Of a stretch of 64,000 nucleotides of DNA, positions 47,301 to 59,548 are shown piece by piece. Position 1 is the first letter of the stretch. Each line of letters begins with the position of its first letter. The notes under the pieces are model-generated. The model searched no databases. It was not told the DNA's origin and worked only from the letters and a program-made list of their open reading frames with translations. The position numbers and the translations under genes were made by a program. Origin of the DNA: Anaeramoeba flamelloides (lineage: Eukaryota > Metamonada > Anaeramoebidae); assembly GCA_027625915.1 (NCBI GenBank), contig JANTQA010000008.1:7185501-7249500 (forward strand), written 5' to 3'.

Positions 47301-50300
47301 AAATTATTACCTTTTCAATTTGGGTTATCTTTATTTTTATTATATATAACAAACTTTTCAGTATTTTTATTTTTCAATTTTGGGACTGATAATTATTTTA
47401 CAATTAAAAATAGTTAATATATATTTTCAATTTTGTAAAAGGGTTCCATATATATAACAAACAATATAACACTAGACATATTTTTTTTTTTTTTTTTTCC
47501 GATTAATAAATTTAAGTTGCAACTCTTGTAAATGCGAATTCTTGTTAAAAATGTATTCCTTTTATTGATAAGTAAATAAACATTAATTATTTGATCTTTT
47601 TGATAAAAATAACTTTGATAATAAACATCCCATTTTTGGAAAAATGTTAATGTATCATTGATAAAGTTTACAATTTGCAATTCAAAGGTTGGGACTTGAT
47701 TCATCTTAACCACATTATTTTTGGTTATTTATCATTTTCTCAAAAGGTTACAAAAATCAAAAACATTATATTTTAATTAAAAATTGATTTTATGCTTGGT
47801 AGAACCTCTAATTATTTAAAGAAATTGCCCAACCTATTTGAATCTTTTTGACTATTATAAAAATGAAAAGAATTGAAACAAAATCCATCTCAATTTATGG
47901 AGTATATATACAAATTGAGAGAATTAACCAAATTCACCCGACTCAATACATCGGATTCATATAGGGGTTCGGGGTGCCACCAAGTGTCGTAGAATATTGT
48001 GAAGTGCTGTCAAGTGTCTTAGAGTTCATGGTCTTTCCAGAATTCAAAAGAATAGAGAAAAATAAAAGATTTTACTGAATTCTTTTAAAGCCAAGAAAAC
48101 ATAAGTAGTGTTTTCTTGAGTTTTCTGTTTTAAAAGATAATTTAATCTCTTCTTTTTATTTCTGATTTCAAAAAAAACCTAGCGGAAGTTTTCTTGAGAT
48201 TTTCTGTTTTTTTTTTAATTTAAGTAATAAAAAGGAAATTGTAATAGTTTTTTCATATATTTTTTTAAAATCAAAAAAATATAACGGTGGTGGTCTTGGG
48301 GTTTTCTGTTTTATTCTAAAAATCTATTGATTTTCGTTAGGTTTTTTTGAGTTTTCTATTTATTTAGAAAACCAATAGATTTTCGAAATAAAATAGAAAA
48401 CCTCAAAAAAACCTAGAACACTTCACAAATAAACAGAAAACTCAAGAAAAGCTAAAGGTGTTTTTTTTTTCAGAATTTAAAAGAATTTAGAAAAATCAAG
48501 GATTTTACTCGATTATTAAAAAAAAACTAACGACAAACATGTGGACTTTTGAGACTAGTTCTTAAATGAAAATAATAATAACAATAATAAATATTCCCCT
48601 TTTTTGTAATTTGTTTGACAAAAATTTGCTTCGTACTGATGTCGCCTTTTGTGTATTTTTTAAAAACAAGGTACCGATTCAAAAAGAATATTTCGATTGT
48701 GTATGTAATTATTAGTTGGACAAAATATCACTAAATATAATTATTTTGAAATCAAAATCTTTACTAAAAAATATCCCAAATTTTAACTTCAATTCGGTAA
48801 TATTTTTACTTTTTACGAAGTGTGGATTATTATCAAATGTGTCTAAATAAAAAATCTTTAATAATCTTTTTATTATTATTTTTATTATTTTTATTGATAA
48901 TGTTTTGTTTATTTGTAATAGTTTTTAATTATGATATATATAAAAACAAGAGTTATATTATTTTAAATCAGACTTCTTTTAAATATATTTTAATAAATAA
49001 TATCAAAATCTAGAAAATATAATATTTAATATTTCTTTTTTCTTTATCTTTTTTTTTTTTGTTATGAATATAAATAAAAAAAATACATTTCTCCACACTT
49101 CATTAACAAATTAAAATACAAATATAATAAAAATATATTATAGACTTAAGGGGGAAACAGAGATACCATTTGAATTCGTTCTCCAACCACTTTCAGAGAA
49201 TAAACTTATTGAGACATATCATGGCGCAAATATTTTAATAAATTATATTTTGTCGGCAGTAATTTTAAGAGGAAGATTTTATCAAGATATTACTGAATCA
49301 ACTGAACTCATAGCAAAAATTCCTGTAAGTATTTTCACTAAAATTTGTTTAAAAATGTTTATAACATATAAAATATGTATTTCCAACAACAGAATAACTA
49401 AACCAATAAAACCAATACAATAAGCTATTTTCTTAAAAGCAATGCAAATTTCCTGAAAAGTATCTTTTTTAAACACAATTATAATATAGCTATTTTAAAT
49501 ATCCAAAATTTCTAATCATTATTTATTTAGTGGCTTTTTGAGAATCTAATTTATTTGGATGAAATGAGATTACTTTAATAAAAGATCCCAAAGTTTCTGA
49601 TCTCAATTTTGGATGATATTTTTTACAAGTCTGAGAATTGTTACTTATATTTTATTGACCATTTAATTCTGTACAATTTTTTCATAAGGTATTTAATCCC
49701 GGCAAAATTTCTAATTGTTAACTGAATTATACATGCGTTTTACTGTAAATATCTTATTTTGTTTGAATCCGTATCATATCATCTATTTTTTATTGGATTT
49801 CATCTTATCATTCTGTAAAAAAAAAATGTCCACTATTTTTTATTGTAAGCTGGTATTAAAAGGACAATTTTTCAATTATTTTTTTACTTATTTTTCAGCT
49901 TATCAATGAAGATATATGAAACCAAAATTCCCCAAACTTGATTAATACCTATTGTTTAATACTTAAAGCCAATTTCACATGAATGGAAAAAGCCTAAGCA
50001 TTAAAAAATCTAAAAAATTCATTTTATACTAATGGTTTCAATTAAATCTCCAATTTGATAAAATTGAACCTTTACAAAATTTTAATTTTATGTGTTGTTT
50101 TGAATTCTATTTTGATTATAATAATCTATCTAATTTTTGGACTTGGTTTTTTTTTAAAATAAACAAAAAAAGATATTAAAAAATATTTCAAAATGAGAAC
50201 ATTTACTACTCTTTTACAATTAAAACCAAATTGAAATTTTTTTTACAGAATGGTAGCCTTGTTTTTTGGAAATAATACAGTCAGGTACACTTTTAAGACA

Positions 50301-53300
50301 CAAACTTTCAACGAAATTTAAGTAACAAAAAATCTAAAATTAAGGCACAAAATTCTGATTCTAGTAAAATATTTGTAAAAAAAAAAATTAAAAATTTCGT
50401 GTCTTAATTTGAGATTTTTTTGTGCCTTAAATTTCGTTGAAAGTTTGTGTCTTAAATTTGAAACTGACTGTATGTGATTTTTTTTTTCTATACATTTTTT
50501 GTTGATCTTTTGATGAACATTATTTTGAACATGCAAAAAATAGATACTGATTTAATCAATATTAATACCCGTCTCAATTTTATATTACTAATTGCAAATA
50601 AAAATATACACAAAGAGAATTTTATACGAATGGTAAAAAATGGCAATTAAGGGTGTATGTAGATTTTGCCAATCTTAAGTACCCCAGTTTATTCGAAAGA
50701 TAATAATTAAAATCGGTTATTTAACTATATAAATGGGAGTGATTAAATAAAAAATCACCCGGTGGAATATATCATAGTATAATATATTTGCGTACCACCT
50801 AAAAAATGAAAATTAAAATAATTAAAAAATTGATAAAGAAAAAAAACAATAAAAAATCATTTATTTCTTGATTTTATTTAATGTTTTAATATACTTACTT
50901 CTTCTTTATTCGGTTTTATTTTTAATTCTTCAAAGGAAAATCTTTTTGTTGAAAAATTTTTGAGAAACAAATTATTTTCGATTTCTAAAGAATTTCCAAA
51001 ATGGATTTTCATTTCAATTTTGATTTTAATGAATCGAATTCATATTTGGTTAAAGAAAATAGGATAATTTTTACATTCTTCTTCAGAAATATGGTTTTAT
51101 TGGATATATTTTTTTTTTGATTTAAACATTTTTATTTTCCATTTAATCACCAGTCTTAAGAAAAAATATAAGTATGTGTTCCGCTTGGGATTTTTTCTCA
51201 ATTTTTCTTTATCTTTGAGTTGAACTTTATGTCGTTTTTTTTTTTTTTTTTTAATTTAAATAATTTGACCCTTTTACTTTAATCATTTATACAATGTTCT
51301 TTGTATTGGTTTAGTTTGAAAAAAATATATGAAAAAAGAATTTTGAAAAAAAAATTGTAAATGGATTTTTTGGTTAAATAATAATAAATAATACCGGTGG
51401 TACTGTAGTATGCTTTTCTAAGGATGTACCTAACTGATATGAAAAACTAAATTTATTTTGTGATTTTTATAGTATGATGTAATAAAGTAACTATTTTTTT
51501 TAATTATTGTTTATTCAAACTATATTATTAAAACCAACATATTTATTAAATTTTGAGAAAAAAAAAAGCAAAATTTAATTTTAAAATTCTTCTTTAGAAT
51601 TAAACAAAAATTCAAAATAAATCGTAAGGATTAAAAAATAATAAACATAATAAGAAACTTAACATCTAAAAGGTTCGTAGATTTCTTGAGGTGTTATGTT
51701 TTATTAGAAAAAATGATAAATATCTCTAATAAAACAGAACCCCCCTGAAAACTGAATTGTAAATTATATTTTTGATTAAAAAATCATTAAATTTTTCGAA
51801 AAAAATAGTAAATCCCAAGAAAACCACTATTAACTTTTTATAGTTAAAGAGAAAAAAAAGAAAAATTATTAATTTACTTTTTCTTTTTTAATTTAAATTT
51901 CAGAAAACTTGCGTACTCTTCAACAATATCTCAAATCGCGAGGTGTAAAATAAGTAAATATTAATTTTATGATAAATAAAAACGAAAAAGAAAAATAACA
52001 CTACCCGTTGTAATTAATTTAAAGAAATCTCATCTCTCTGCGAAACTAATCCAAAGCTTGAGTGTGTAAAGTAGTCAAATATTATTAATAAACTTAGTTT
52101 TTTCGTCATTATTTCCCAAGGTCATTTTTAATTATCCAAATCTTTCTAATTACAATAAAACTTAAACAAAAAATCTCATTAATAACGAAAAATTTTATAA
52201 TTTCTATTAATAAGGTTAAATATTTTTTAGACTTTTTTTTAGATTTTGAGCTTTTTTTACTCAAAAAAAATTGTCTAAACTTTTTGAATTTTTTTTTTCT
52301 TCGATTTTATCCAAAGGGTTTTAAATCTTACACAGTTTCAAATATAATATTTCAGATCTTTATAAAATTATCTATAAATAATAACATTTTTTAGATTTTT
52401 CATTTTTTTCTAAAGGTAAAGTCCATCCCATCTAAATGTGAAAAGCCTAAAATGAAAAATTCAATTTTTTTTAATAACCAATCAACTTTCAATTATTTAG
52501 AAATAATAATAATAAAATCCCAGTTTGAGTTGATAATTATAAAAGAAATGTCCAACAAACTCTAAATTTTAGAAAAAAAAATAAAATGTTGAAAAAAAAA
52601 TTGGTCTCATACATTGAAATGACACATTGATGCAAAAATTCTCAATTTCTTTAGGATGTTAAAATAGTTGACTTTAAGATTTTTTTCAAGTAAATGTATT
52701 CATTTTTAAACGGAGTATAAAGCAGAAATTTTCTTCAGGTTAATTTAGAGTTTTAAAACATTTTTTTTTTTTTGGATTGGCTTTTTTCTAAAAAAAACAG
52801 AAAAAGGCAAAGAATAGAAAAAGCAAAATTAAATTAAAAAAAAAAAAGAAAAAAGAATTAAAACTAAAAAATTGACAAAATTAGAAAAAATGATCAGATC
52901 TATAAAGTGAATTTTTATTTTGAGAAGAATACTGGATTAAACACATGGAATTTGTTCTATTCCTTCAGTATCCTGGTTCTCTTGGGATGAAAGGGTGATT
53001 ATGTTTTAAAGTACACAGGGGAATCCTTTTATACATGCACTAAAATTTTGAAACTTGAGAAATATAGTACAAAAAAGTTTTTGTTCAAAAATAAAAATTC
53101 CTAATTAAAAATAAAGATTAACTCTTTAAAAAATTTAATAATTTTCTTTAATATTTAAATTTTAATGAATATATTAATACTTGAAAAAATATCTTGTTTA
53201 AAACTAATAATAATAATAATAATACTAATATTAATAATAATACTAATACTAATAATAAATCTTATTTAAATGGGTAACAATTGTAAACCGAATCAATACA

Positions 53301-53995
53301 TAATCACAAAAAAAAATAATAAAATAAAAATTGGAAAAAAAAAAACAAAAGATAAGAAAGAGAAATAAATAAAGAAAAAACAATCAATCAAAGTTATACA
53401 AACAGCAATTATTATTTTACTTAAGAAAAATCTTTCATAAAAGAACACATTTTAAAATTAATTTAATAAATAAATGAAAAAATAAACATAAATATAAAAA
53501 ATAACTTTATTAACAATTGAATAGCCAAAAATCAACTATACTAAACTTGCAAAGGAATTTATTATTGACCAAAATTCGGTACAAAAACATAAAAAAATAT
53601 TTCTAAAAAAAATCGGAGATTTCCAAATCCGTGGACAAATTCATAGTTTAATTTGCCCAATTTCAAAGCCGTTTTCGGGATATTTACAGATTGTTAAAAA
53701 TTCAAATAATATCAAAACAATTGACGTCGAGCTAGTAAGAACCGAATTATGTAGATCTGGCTCTGAAAAAATCTTAAAAGATATATCTGAAATTCAAAGT
53801 GTTCAAATTGTGGATGGAAATATCACACATGATTTAGAAATACCAATTTTTATGCTTTTTCCAAAATTATTTACATGCCCTACGGTAGATACAAAGTCAT
53901 TTAAAGTTACATTTCAAATAAATATAATTGTACAGTTTACAAATAATTTTATTATTTCAGAAAATTTTGAAATAGATTTAATTCGAACAAATTAA
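44344..53995 (+). CDS. VPS26C: VPS26C (DSCR3) Retriever subunit, four exons (298 aa)
   Basis: Arrestin-fold subunit of Retriever (VPS35L-VPS26C-VPS29), which recycles integrins and other cargo from endosomes with the CCC complex and SNX17. Exons are 44344-44397, 44510-44700, 49144-49324 and 53525-53995. Introns are 112, 4443 and 4200 nt, all GT-AG. Total coding length is 897 nt, against 297 residues for human VPS26C. Junction phases close exactly: the split codon between exons 2 and 3 gives SKVGKLLKGETEIPFEF, against the human GKTEIPFEF block. Other matching blocks are KLIETYHGANILINY in exon 3, and FQIRGQIHS, DVELVRTE, IQSVQIVDGN, MLFPKLFTCPTVDTKSFKV and ISENFEIDL in exon 4. The TAA at 53993-53995 is followed by an AATAAA-type signal at about 54012. 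Only 9% of the gene is coding, and its long introns carry repeats F2, A5, D2 and others. Confidence 0.94.
44952..45145. mobile_element. Decayed family A MITE in VPS26C intron 2, copy A7
   Basis: Colinear with family A: CAGACACAAACTTCAAACAA on the left, a GTCTTAATTTGGAGTTT block, and TTTCTTAAAAGAGTTTCAGAC on the right. The terminal bases are lost and no TA duplication is visible. Confidence 0.45.
45195..45705 (+). repeat. Two-copy direct duplication in VPS26C intron 2
   Basis: About 120 bp around 45200-45325 recurs around 45580-45705. Shared landmarks are a TTTTTAATTG block, GTAAA(A)TCAATGAAAAGAAG, AATTAACTT, and GAATCATTCATTAGATTATT followed by TTCAAT. Spacing is roughly 370 bp. It may be a local tandem duplication with later divergence. 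Confidence 0.7.
45740..46040 (+). repeat. Dispersed repeat family F, copy F2
   Basis: Colinear with F1 (12160-12500) through GGAAATTTTTACTTGATTTT, AAAATTGGTTGTTCTTCAAA and GGAATTTATCAG. It lies inside VPS26C intron 2. Confidence 0.45.
49920..50245 (+). repeat. Dispersed repeat family D, copy D2
   Basis: Strong colinearity with D3. Shared landmarks are CCAAACTTGATTAATACCTA, AATGGAAAAAGCCTAA, a TTTTATGTGTTGTTTTGA block, AATCTATCTAATTTTTGGAC, and ACAATTAAAACCAAATTGA at the end. It ends about 30 bp before MITE A5. Confidence 0.6.
50278..50470. mobile_element. Family A MITE in VPS26C intron 3, copy A5
   Basis: 193-bp palindrome flanked by TA (50276-50277 and 50471-50472). The left end is CAGTCAGGTACACTTTTAAG and the right end is the inverse GAAACTGACTG. 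Internal CAACGAAATTTAAG and AAGGCACAAA motifs match the family. It lies within a transcribed intron. Confidence 0.88.
53203..53262. repeat. Imperfect AAT/ACT trinucleotide microsatellite
   Basis: About 60 bp of AAT and ACT units near the 3' end of VPS26C intron 3. Confidence 0.9.
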
Positions 53996-55253
53996 TTGCA
54001 TTTTTTTTTTTAATAAAAAAAAAACAATAAATAAATGTCTAAATATTTTAACCATTTTTTTTATTATTTTTTAATCATTGATTTATTTTTTAAGGGACTA
54101 GTCCCTATTAATTTATATTAGGTAAATTTAATAGAGATTTAGAATTTTTTTTTTTTACCAATTACTTAGATTTGAAATCAAAGCGAAAAACTTCTTAGTA
54201 TATTAATGAAATCTCAATAAATGACATTTATTAAATTTAGTTATTGTTTTTATAGAAATATAAATTTTTTCCTTTTTTTCACTTTTTTGAAAGTTACTTT
54301 TTTTCGTCTTTTCGCAAAAATACAAAAAATAAAAAAAAAAAAAAAAATAAGCAAGAAAGTAAAACCTTATTGTGTTTGTGGAAGATGTACAAAAAATAGT
54401 TTGAAAAATAAACCTGAAAAGGTTTTTTTGGATCTGCATGAAAAAAACAGTTTGATTTGAAAAAAATATACAATATATGCTCTACTCAAAATAAAAGATT
54501 TTATTTCTTTTCTTGTACCATTCTTTTTCTTGATGAATATACTTTTTGAGTTTACACTCTTTGTTTGTTGACTTTGAAGTTTTTTTAAGTATTTCCAAAT
54601 TATCATCCCACTAGTTTTTGTCAGAGTCAAAAAAAAAAAGAAAGAAAGAAAGAAAAGAATAAGAACTATTTTTTTAAAAAGTAATTATTGATAAAACAAA
54701 TTGAGTTCTTTATAGAGTCAAGTTGGTTGGACATAAGTGAAAGAGAAAATATTCACTAGTTTTTAATTATTTTTTCGTTTTTCAAAGTGAGAATAAATAT
54801 TATTTTTGAGAAAATAATTAAATCCAAAATTAATCAAAAAATTCTCCTATGTTAAAGATATTTTTTTTAAAAAAATTTTTTAAAAGTCACTTTTTTTGAC
54901 AGAATTGTAAAATTTTTAAAAAACAAGAACTAAAAGTTCTAAGATTGAAAAAAACCGGTTTTTTATCAATTTTAAACATATTTCAAGATAAAGATTCCTT
55001 ATTTAGTTATTGGTCAAAAAAAAAAAATCATAGATACTAGTCCCTTAATAATAAAAAATTACACAAACAAAATTAAAAATAAATAAGGTACTAACTTATG
55101 TAATGTTTTTATTTTTACAATTTAACGTATAACATCAATAATAATTATAAAATTATTTTATCTTGGATATAATTAAGTCTTTTGATATCTCTGCAATTAA
55201 TTTTTATACTGAATATAAAATTAAAATAAAACTCATATATATATATATATATA

Positions 55254-55840
55254 TAAGGTATTTCCAAAAAAGTGGGGCTTTTTTTTTTACATTTCATAAA
55301 AAATAATCTTTTTTAGTGATGGTAATCATTAATCAATAATACCAAATTAAGTTTAATATTTATACCGATTGAATCAACCACTTATATATTTAATTCAAAG
55401 CATGTTAGTTGAAATATTACCAAAAAATGAAAAAAAAATAGATCTTTTTTTGGTTAAAACAATGTACGACCAATTTCAATAAAAAACCGGAAATATGGAA
55501 TGGGAACAAATGATTTTTTAAACACAAAAACGCAGTTATATGTTTTTAATTATATTGTAAATTTTGTTGAGATTATACAAGTTATGAAAATATTTTTTTC
55601 GATCAAAAAGAAAATAATAAACACCGATTTTCACCATAAAAAATATCAGATAAAATCGAGATCATAAATTTTAATATATTTTATTTCTGCAAAACAATAC
55701 TAAGAAACAAATTGAATTATTATCAAGAATCTATAAATGTTGGTTAATGATTTTGGATATTTAAATCCTATTTTGAAGAATGTGTTACATAAATATATTT
55801 TAAAATAAATTTGCCCCACTTTATTGGAAATAGCTTATAT
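55254..55840 (+). mobile_element. Family C non-autonomous element, copy C2
   Basis: About 587 bp. It starts AAGGTATTTCCAAAAAAGTG and then GGGC. It ends GCCCCACTTTATTGGAAATA followed by GCTTA, the imperfect inverse. The interior matches C1 (inverted) and C3, including the ACGACCAATTTCAATAAAAA block and TAATAAACACCGATTTTCA. Its left end abuts a TA microsatellite. It has no coding capacity for a transposase. Confidence 0.78.
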
Positions 55841-56640
55841 TAAAAATTTAGGAAGAATCCAGATTTATTTATCAGGGGCTAGTTTTTAAAAAAGAGGGAA
55901 AAAAATTTTAGACTGATGAGAGGATTTTGAATAAATAAATTTCTTCAAATTCAATGTAAAAAGAAAACATAATCAATTGAAGAATTTTAATCTTAATTTC
56001 ATAATTAAAAATAAGGAAATAATAAAGAGTAAAAAATTATGAATTTTTTATAAATAAAGAAGTTAAAAATAGTTAAGAAAGTTGTTATGGGTTATTAGAA
56101 ATGACAAGAATTGATGTATCAAAACTATTTTCAAAAAATAATGAGTCACTTTATATAATTATGGGGGGGGGTATTATACCAGTTTTATCCCATATTTTTA
56201 TCGATAAATTGTCATTTTTAGATTAAAAGGGTTGTTTCTAATTTTTAAAAAATTTTAGTTTACCCTTTTCAAATTCTTTATTTTTTCTTTTTCAATTTTT
56301 TCTTTCTTTTTTTGATACCCTTTTTTAAAAAAGTTTAGACAAAATAAGATATTTGAAAATATCTATAAATATTAAGAAATATTGACAATTATTATATCTT
56401 TTTAAATGAATTTAATTTTTATCTGAAATTAGTTTTTTAATACTTATTTTCAGTGAAAATTTAGGAATAAAAAACCAGTAATGCTAATTACAAAAATTAT
56501 GGTTTACTTTTTTCTATTTTTGTCGTTTACTTTTTTTTGTTAATTTTTAAATACTAGGATTTTTATATCTTTGGAATACTTTAAAAAGTGGATTATTAAT
56601 TATATTTAATAATTAATGTTTCTTGGATGCAAACAAATAT

Positions 56641-57229
56641 TATATATTTCCAAAAAGTTGGGCATTCTTTTTATTGTAGATTCCATAAAAAATCATCTTT
56701 TTTAATGAAAATATACGTTAATTGACAATGAAAAATTAAGTTTAAGATTAATTCTGATTGAATCAATGACTATGATATTTATTTCAAAATATATTTATTC
56801 CAATATTTCCAAAAAATGAAAAAAAATAGCACTTTTTTTAGAGAAAACGATGTACGACCGATTTCAATACAAAACTGGAAATATGGAAAGGGTACAAATG
56901 ATTTTTTAAACAATCAAAGGTATTTATATGTTTTCAATTCTATTGGAAATTGTTCGGATTAAAAAGTTATGATACCGATTTTTACAATCAAAAAGAAAAT
57001 AATAAACACCAATTTTAACTCCTAAAAAATATCAGAAAAAATCAAGATTAGAAAATGAATTTTTTTTATTTATGTAATACAATACTAATAAAAAATTGAA
57101 TCGGACATCAAGAAACTATAAATGGTAGTTAATGGTTTTGGATATCTAAATGCATTTTGAAGATTTATTTTAATTTAGATATATTATTATAATTAAATTT
57201 GCCCCACTTTCCTGGAAATAACTTATCTT
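56641..57229 (+). mobile_element. Family C non-autonomous element, copy C3
   Basis: About 589 bp, same orientation as C2. It has TATTTCCAAAAAGTTGGGCA at the left and GCCCCACTTTCCTGGAAATA at the right. The interior ACGACCGATTTCAATACAAA, AATAATAAACACCAATTTTA and ACATCAAGAAACTATAAATG blocks match C2. Repeat D3 begins directly after it. Confidence 0.78.
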
Positions 57230-57234
57230 AAAAC

Positions 57235-57560
57235 TGAAATTCCCGAAACTTGATTAATAACTATTGTTCAAATATTCAAGTCAATTTCAAATGAATGGAA
57301 AAAGCCTAATTATCAAAAAAACCCAAAAAAGACACTTTGTACAAAGGCTAACAATTAAATATCACTTTTAGAGATTTGGTATGCTTGCATTTTGGTTTTG
57401 TGTGTTGTTTAGAGATGCATTTTGATTCCAATAATCAATCTAATTTTTGGGCTAGGTTTTTGTTTTTAGATGAACAACAAAAGACATTAAAAAATATTGT
57501 TAATTTGAAAATGTCAAGTATCACTATTTTTCAATTAAAACCGATTTGACAATTTTTTTC
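57235..57560 (+). repeat. Dispersed repeat family D, copy D3
   Basis: Colinear with D2 across its whole length, starting CCCGAAACTTGATTAATAAC and ending TCAATTAAAACCGATTTGAC. It is adjacent to C3, so one may have inserted at the other's edge. Confidence 0.6.
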
Positions 57561-59548
57561 AAAATCTTTACTTTTTTTCCAAAAGGGTAAACTCAAAAAA
57601 ATTCAAAATTTATGTAAATTGATCTTCGAAATACAAAATTCCAAAAAAATTCTCCCATCCCAACAAATTTGTCTTCAAAATTACAATTAGGACTTTTGAG
57701 AGAAACGATCCAAAGAAATGATAAAAATTATTTAAAAAGTAAAAAAAAAAAGTTCTGTTTTTGGAATTTTGGAATGGAGATATCTGTTCAAAAATTAAAA
57801 TTGAGTGAAAGAATATCCCTGAAAGCATCGCTGCAAACTTCAATCCAAGACAAAAACAAAAAGAACTCAAAACAAAAACCAAGAATTCAAAAACTTTTAA
57901 CCTACAAAATTTATAATTTATAAAGATAAAAGAACAATTTAAGTCACCCAATTGTCAAAAATCATTGACAATGCGATCTTTTAAGTTAAATTAGTTTATA
58001 GAAAATGATTGTCATTTTTTCGGCCGAAAATTTTGGTTATTTTTCATGTTCATTTTCACGTTTCCTTAACGAGGTGTTCAAGTTAACCGACCTCAAAATT
58101 TCTTGTTGGACTTTTTCCTTAAAAAAATACACATAAAATGATTTTATGAACTAAATTGGAGATATTTTCGAAGAACCAATTCACTATTTATTAAAGATAT
58201 TTTGATAAAAAGGTTTTGATACTATTTAATAAATACAATTTATGGAAAAAAGAATATAACAAAATTTGATAAAAAGTTTTCCAAAAAAAAAAAGGTTGTG
58301 TGCTGTCTGTACGATTACAAAATTTTTCATTCTATAATCAATCTTGAATTATTTCTTATCCCATAGGGAATTTGGTTGGTTGGTAATTTTGTTTGGAAAG
58401 CTGACTCACAATTATGATCTCTTTATTTTGAAATGAACAGTATCATCCAATCACCTTAAACATTTCATTCAAAAAACAAGTATAAATTCAGATATTTTTA
58501 TACTACTGTCTTTTTACCCTTGACTTATGAAAATTTTTCTTCCAAGTTCCTCAAAAATATAACTGTCATAATTAGTTGAAAAAAGTCCAAAAACATGCCA
58601 AATTTTAATTAGATACTATTCCCACAACTAATAGGCTTTTTTTTACTGGTCTTTTATTAGAAAAAAAAATACTATTTTATCTCAAAAATAAAGAGATCGA
58701 AATTAAAAAAACTCAAGATTATCATCATCTTGAGATCTTGTAAAGTTCTGACTTTTTTTCTACTTATAATCCAAACTTTGGATTAGTATATGAGAACCCG
58801 AAAGTAAAATTTCTTCTTTCTAAATTTTAAAATGTCAGTATATTAAATTTGCTTTTTTTGGAACAATTTGTTCGTTTCAAAGGAATTAATTTTTACGTTT
58901 TATCCTTTTTTGTTGGTCGGTTATAAAGATAATTTTTACGATGGATTACTATTGGCTCCAACATAAGACATTGTCCATCCTTGAAAAAATTATCTACACA
59001 ATAAGAAAAAAAGAATTTAACTTTTATATTTCTAAAAGTTTGAATGAGATTTTGTACTTTTGATTAATTTCATCTTATTTACTCCCAAAAACGAATTAAC
59101 AACCATAGTGATTAGAACTTTTTATAAACTAAAAATTGCGAAAAAGTAAATTAGTTGTATTTACTCAAAAACAGAAAAATATTTGAAAAATAGTGTTTGC
59201 AAAATAATCCAGAAGTATTAAATGATGATTTGAATTTCAAGTCAACAACTTGGGAATAACTATTGGTTTTTAGGTAGTTTCTTTTAATATATTTTGTGTT
59301 CAATTGATTTCCAAAATTTAAGAGTAAAAAGAGGAATTGTTGGTGGTTTTAGATTTTTCAAGTACTTTTTTTCCATTAAGAAAAAAAAAAATACAGCTAA
59401 AATTTATCATTTTCTTATTCAACTTTATTTAGTTTTGTTTTTAGATTTCCAAACTTAAACACAAAACAAATTTCGTTATTGAGTTCGTAGACAAATTTTG
59501 TTTTTAATTTCCAAAGTTTTCATCAAATCGGAAAAAACAAAAAAGCAA

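Larger units (their letters stand above)
44701..49143 (+). other. VPS26C intron 2 (4.4 kb)
   Basis: The donor GTAAGT directly follows exon 2 and the acceptor ATTATAG precedes exon 3. Inside are a decayed family A element, a 370-bp-spaced duplication, repeat F2, a partial family B-like stretch at about 46560-46820 and a block of TTTTCTGTTTT/AAAACAGAAAA inverted phrases at 48.0-48.5 kb. Short frames on both strands have no recognisable product. Confidence 0.85.
49325..53524 (+). other. VPS26C intron 3 (4.2 kb)
   Basis: The donor GTAAGT follows codon CCT of exon 3 and the acceptor GAATAG precedes exon 4. Both are in phase 0. It contains family D copy D2, family A copy A5, and an AAT/ACT trinucleotide microsatellite at about 53203-53262. 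No independent gene is seen inside. Confidence 0.85.
53996..59548. other. Intergenic, two family C elements, no gene seen
   Basis: About 5.5 kb between VPS26C and the large gene, both on the plus strand. It contains C2, C3 and D3. The motif ACTAGTCCCT(T/A) appears at about 54098-54108 and in inverse form at about 55036. The 54.0-55.05 kb interval between these sites could be a further element (see findings). A G9 run lies at about 56163. The 113-codon and 84-codon frames at 57.6-57.95 kb lie on opposite strands of the same DNA, and neither resembles a known protein. Confidence 0.6.

Noticed and set aside
47414-47713. 99-codon minus-strand frame inside VPS26C intron 2
   Set aside because: No recognisable domain. 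AT-rich introns of this length yield such frames by chance.
57610-57951. 113-codon minus and 84-codon plus frames on the same DNA
   Set aside because: Mutually overlapping, low-information composition, no motif on either strand.
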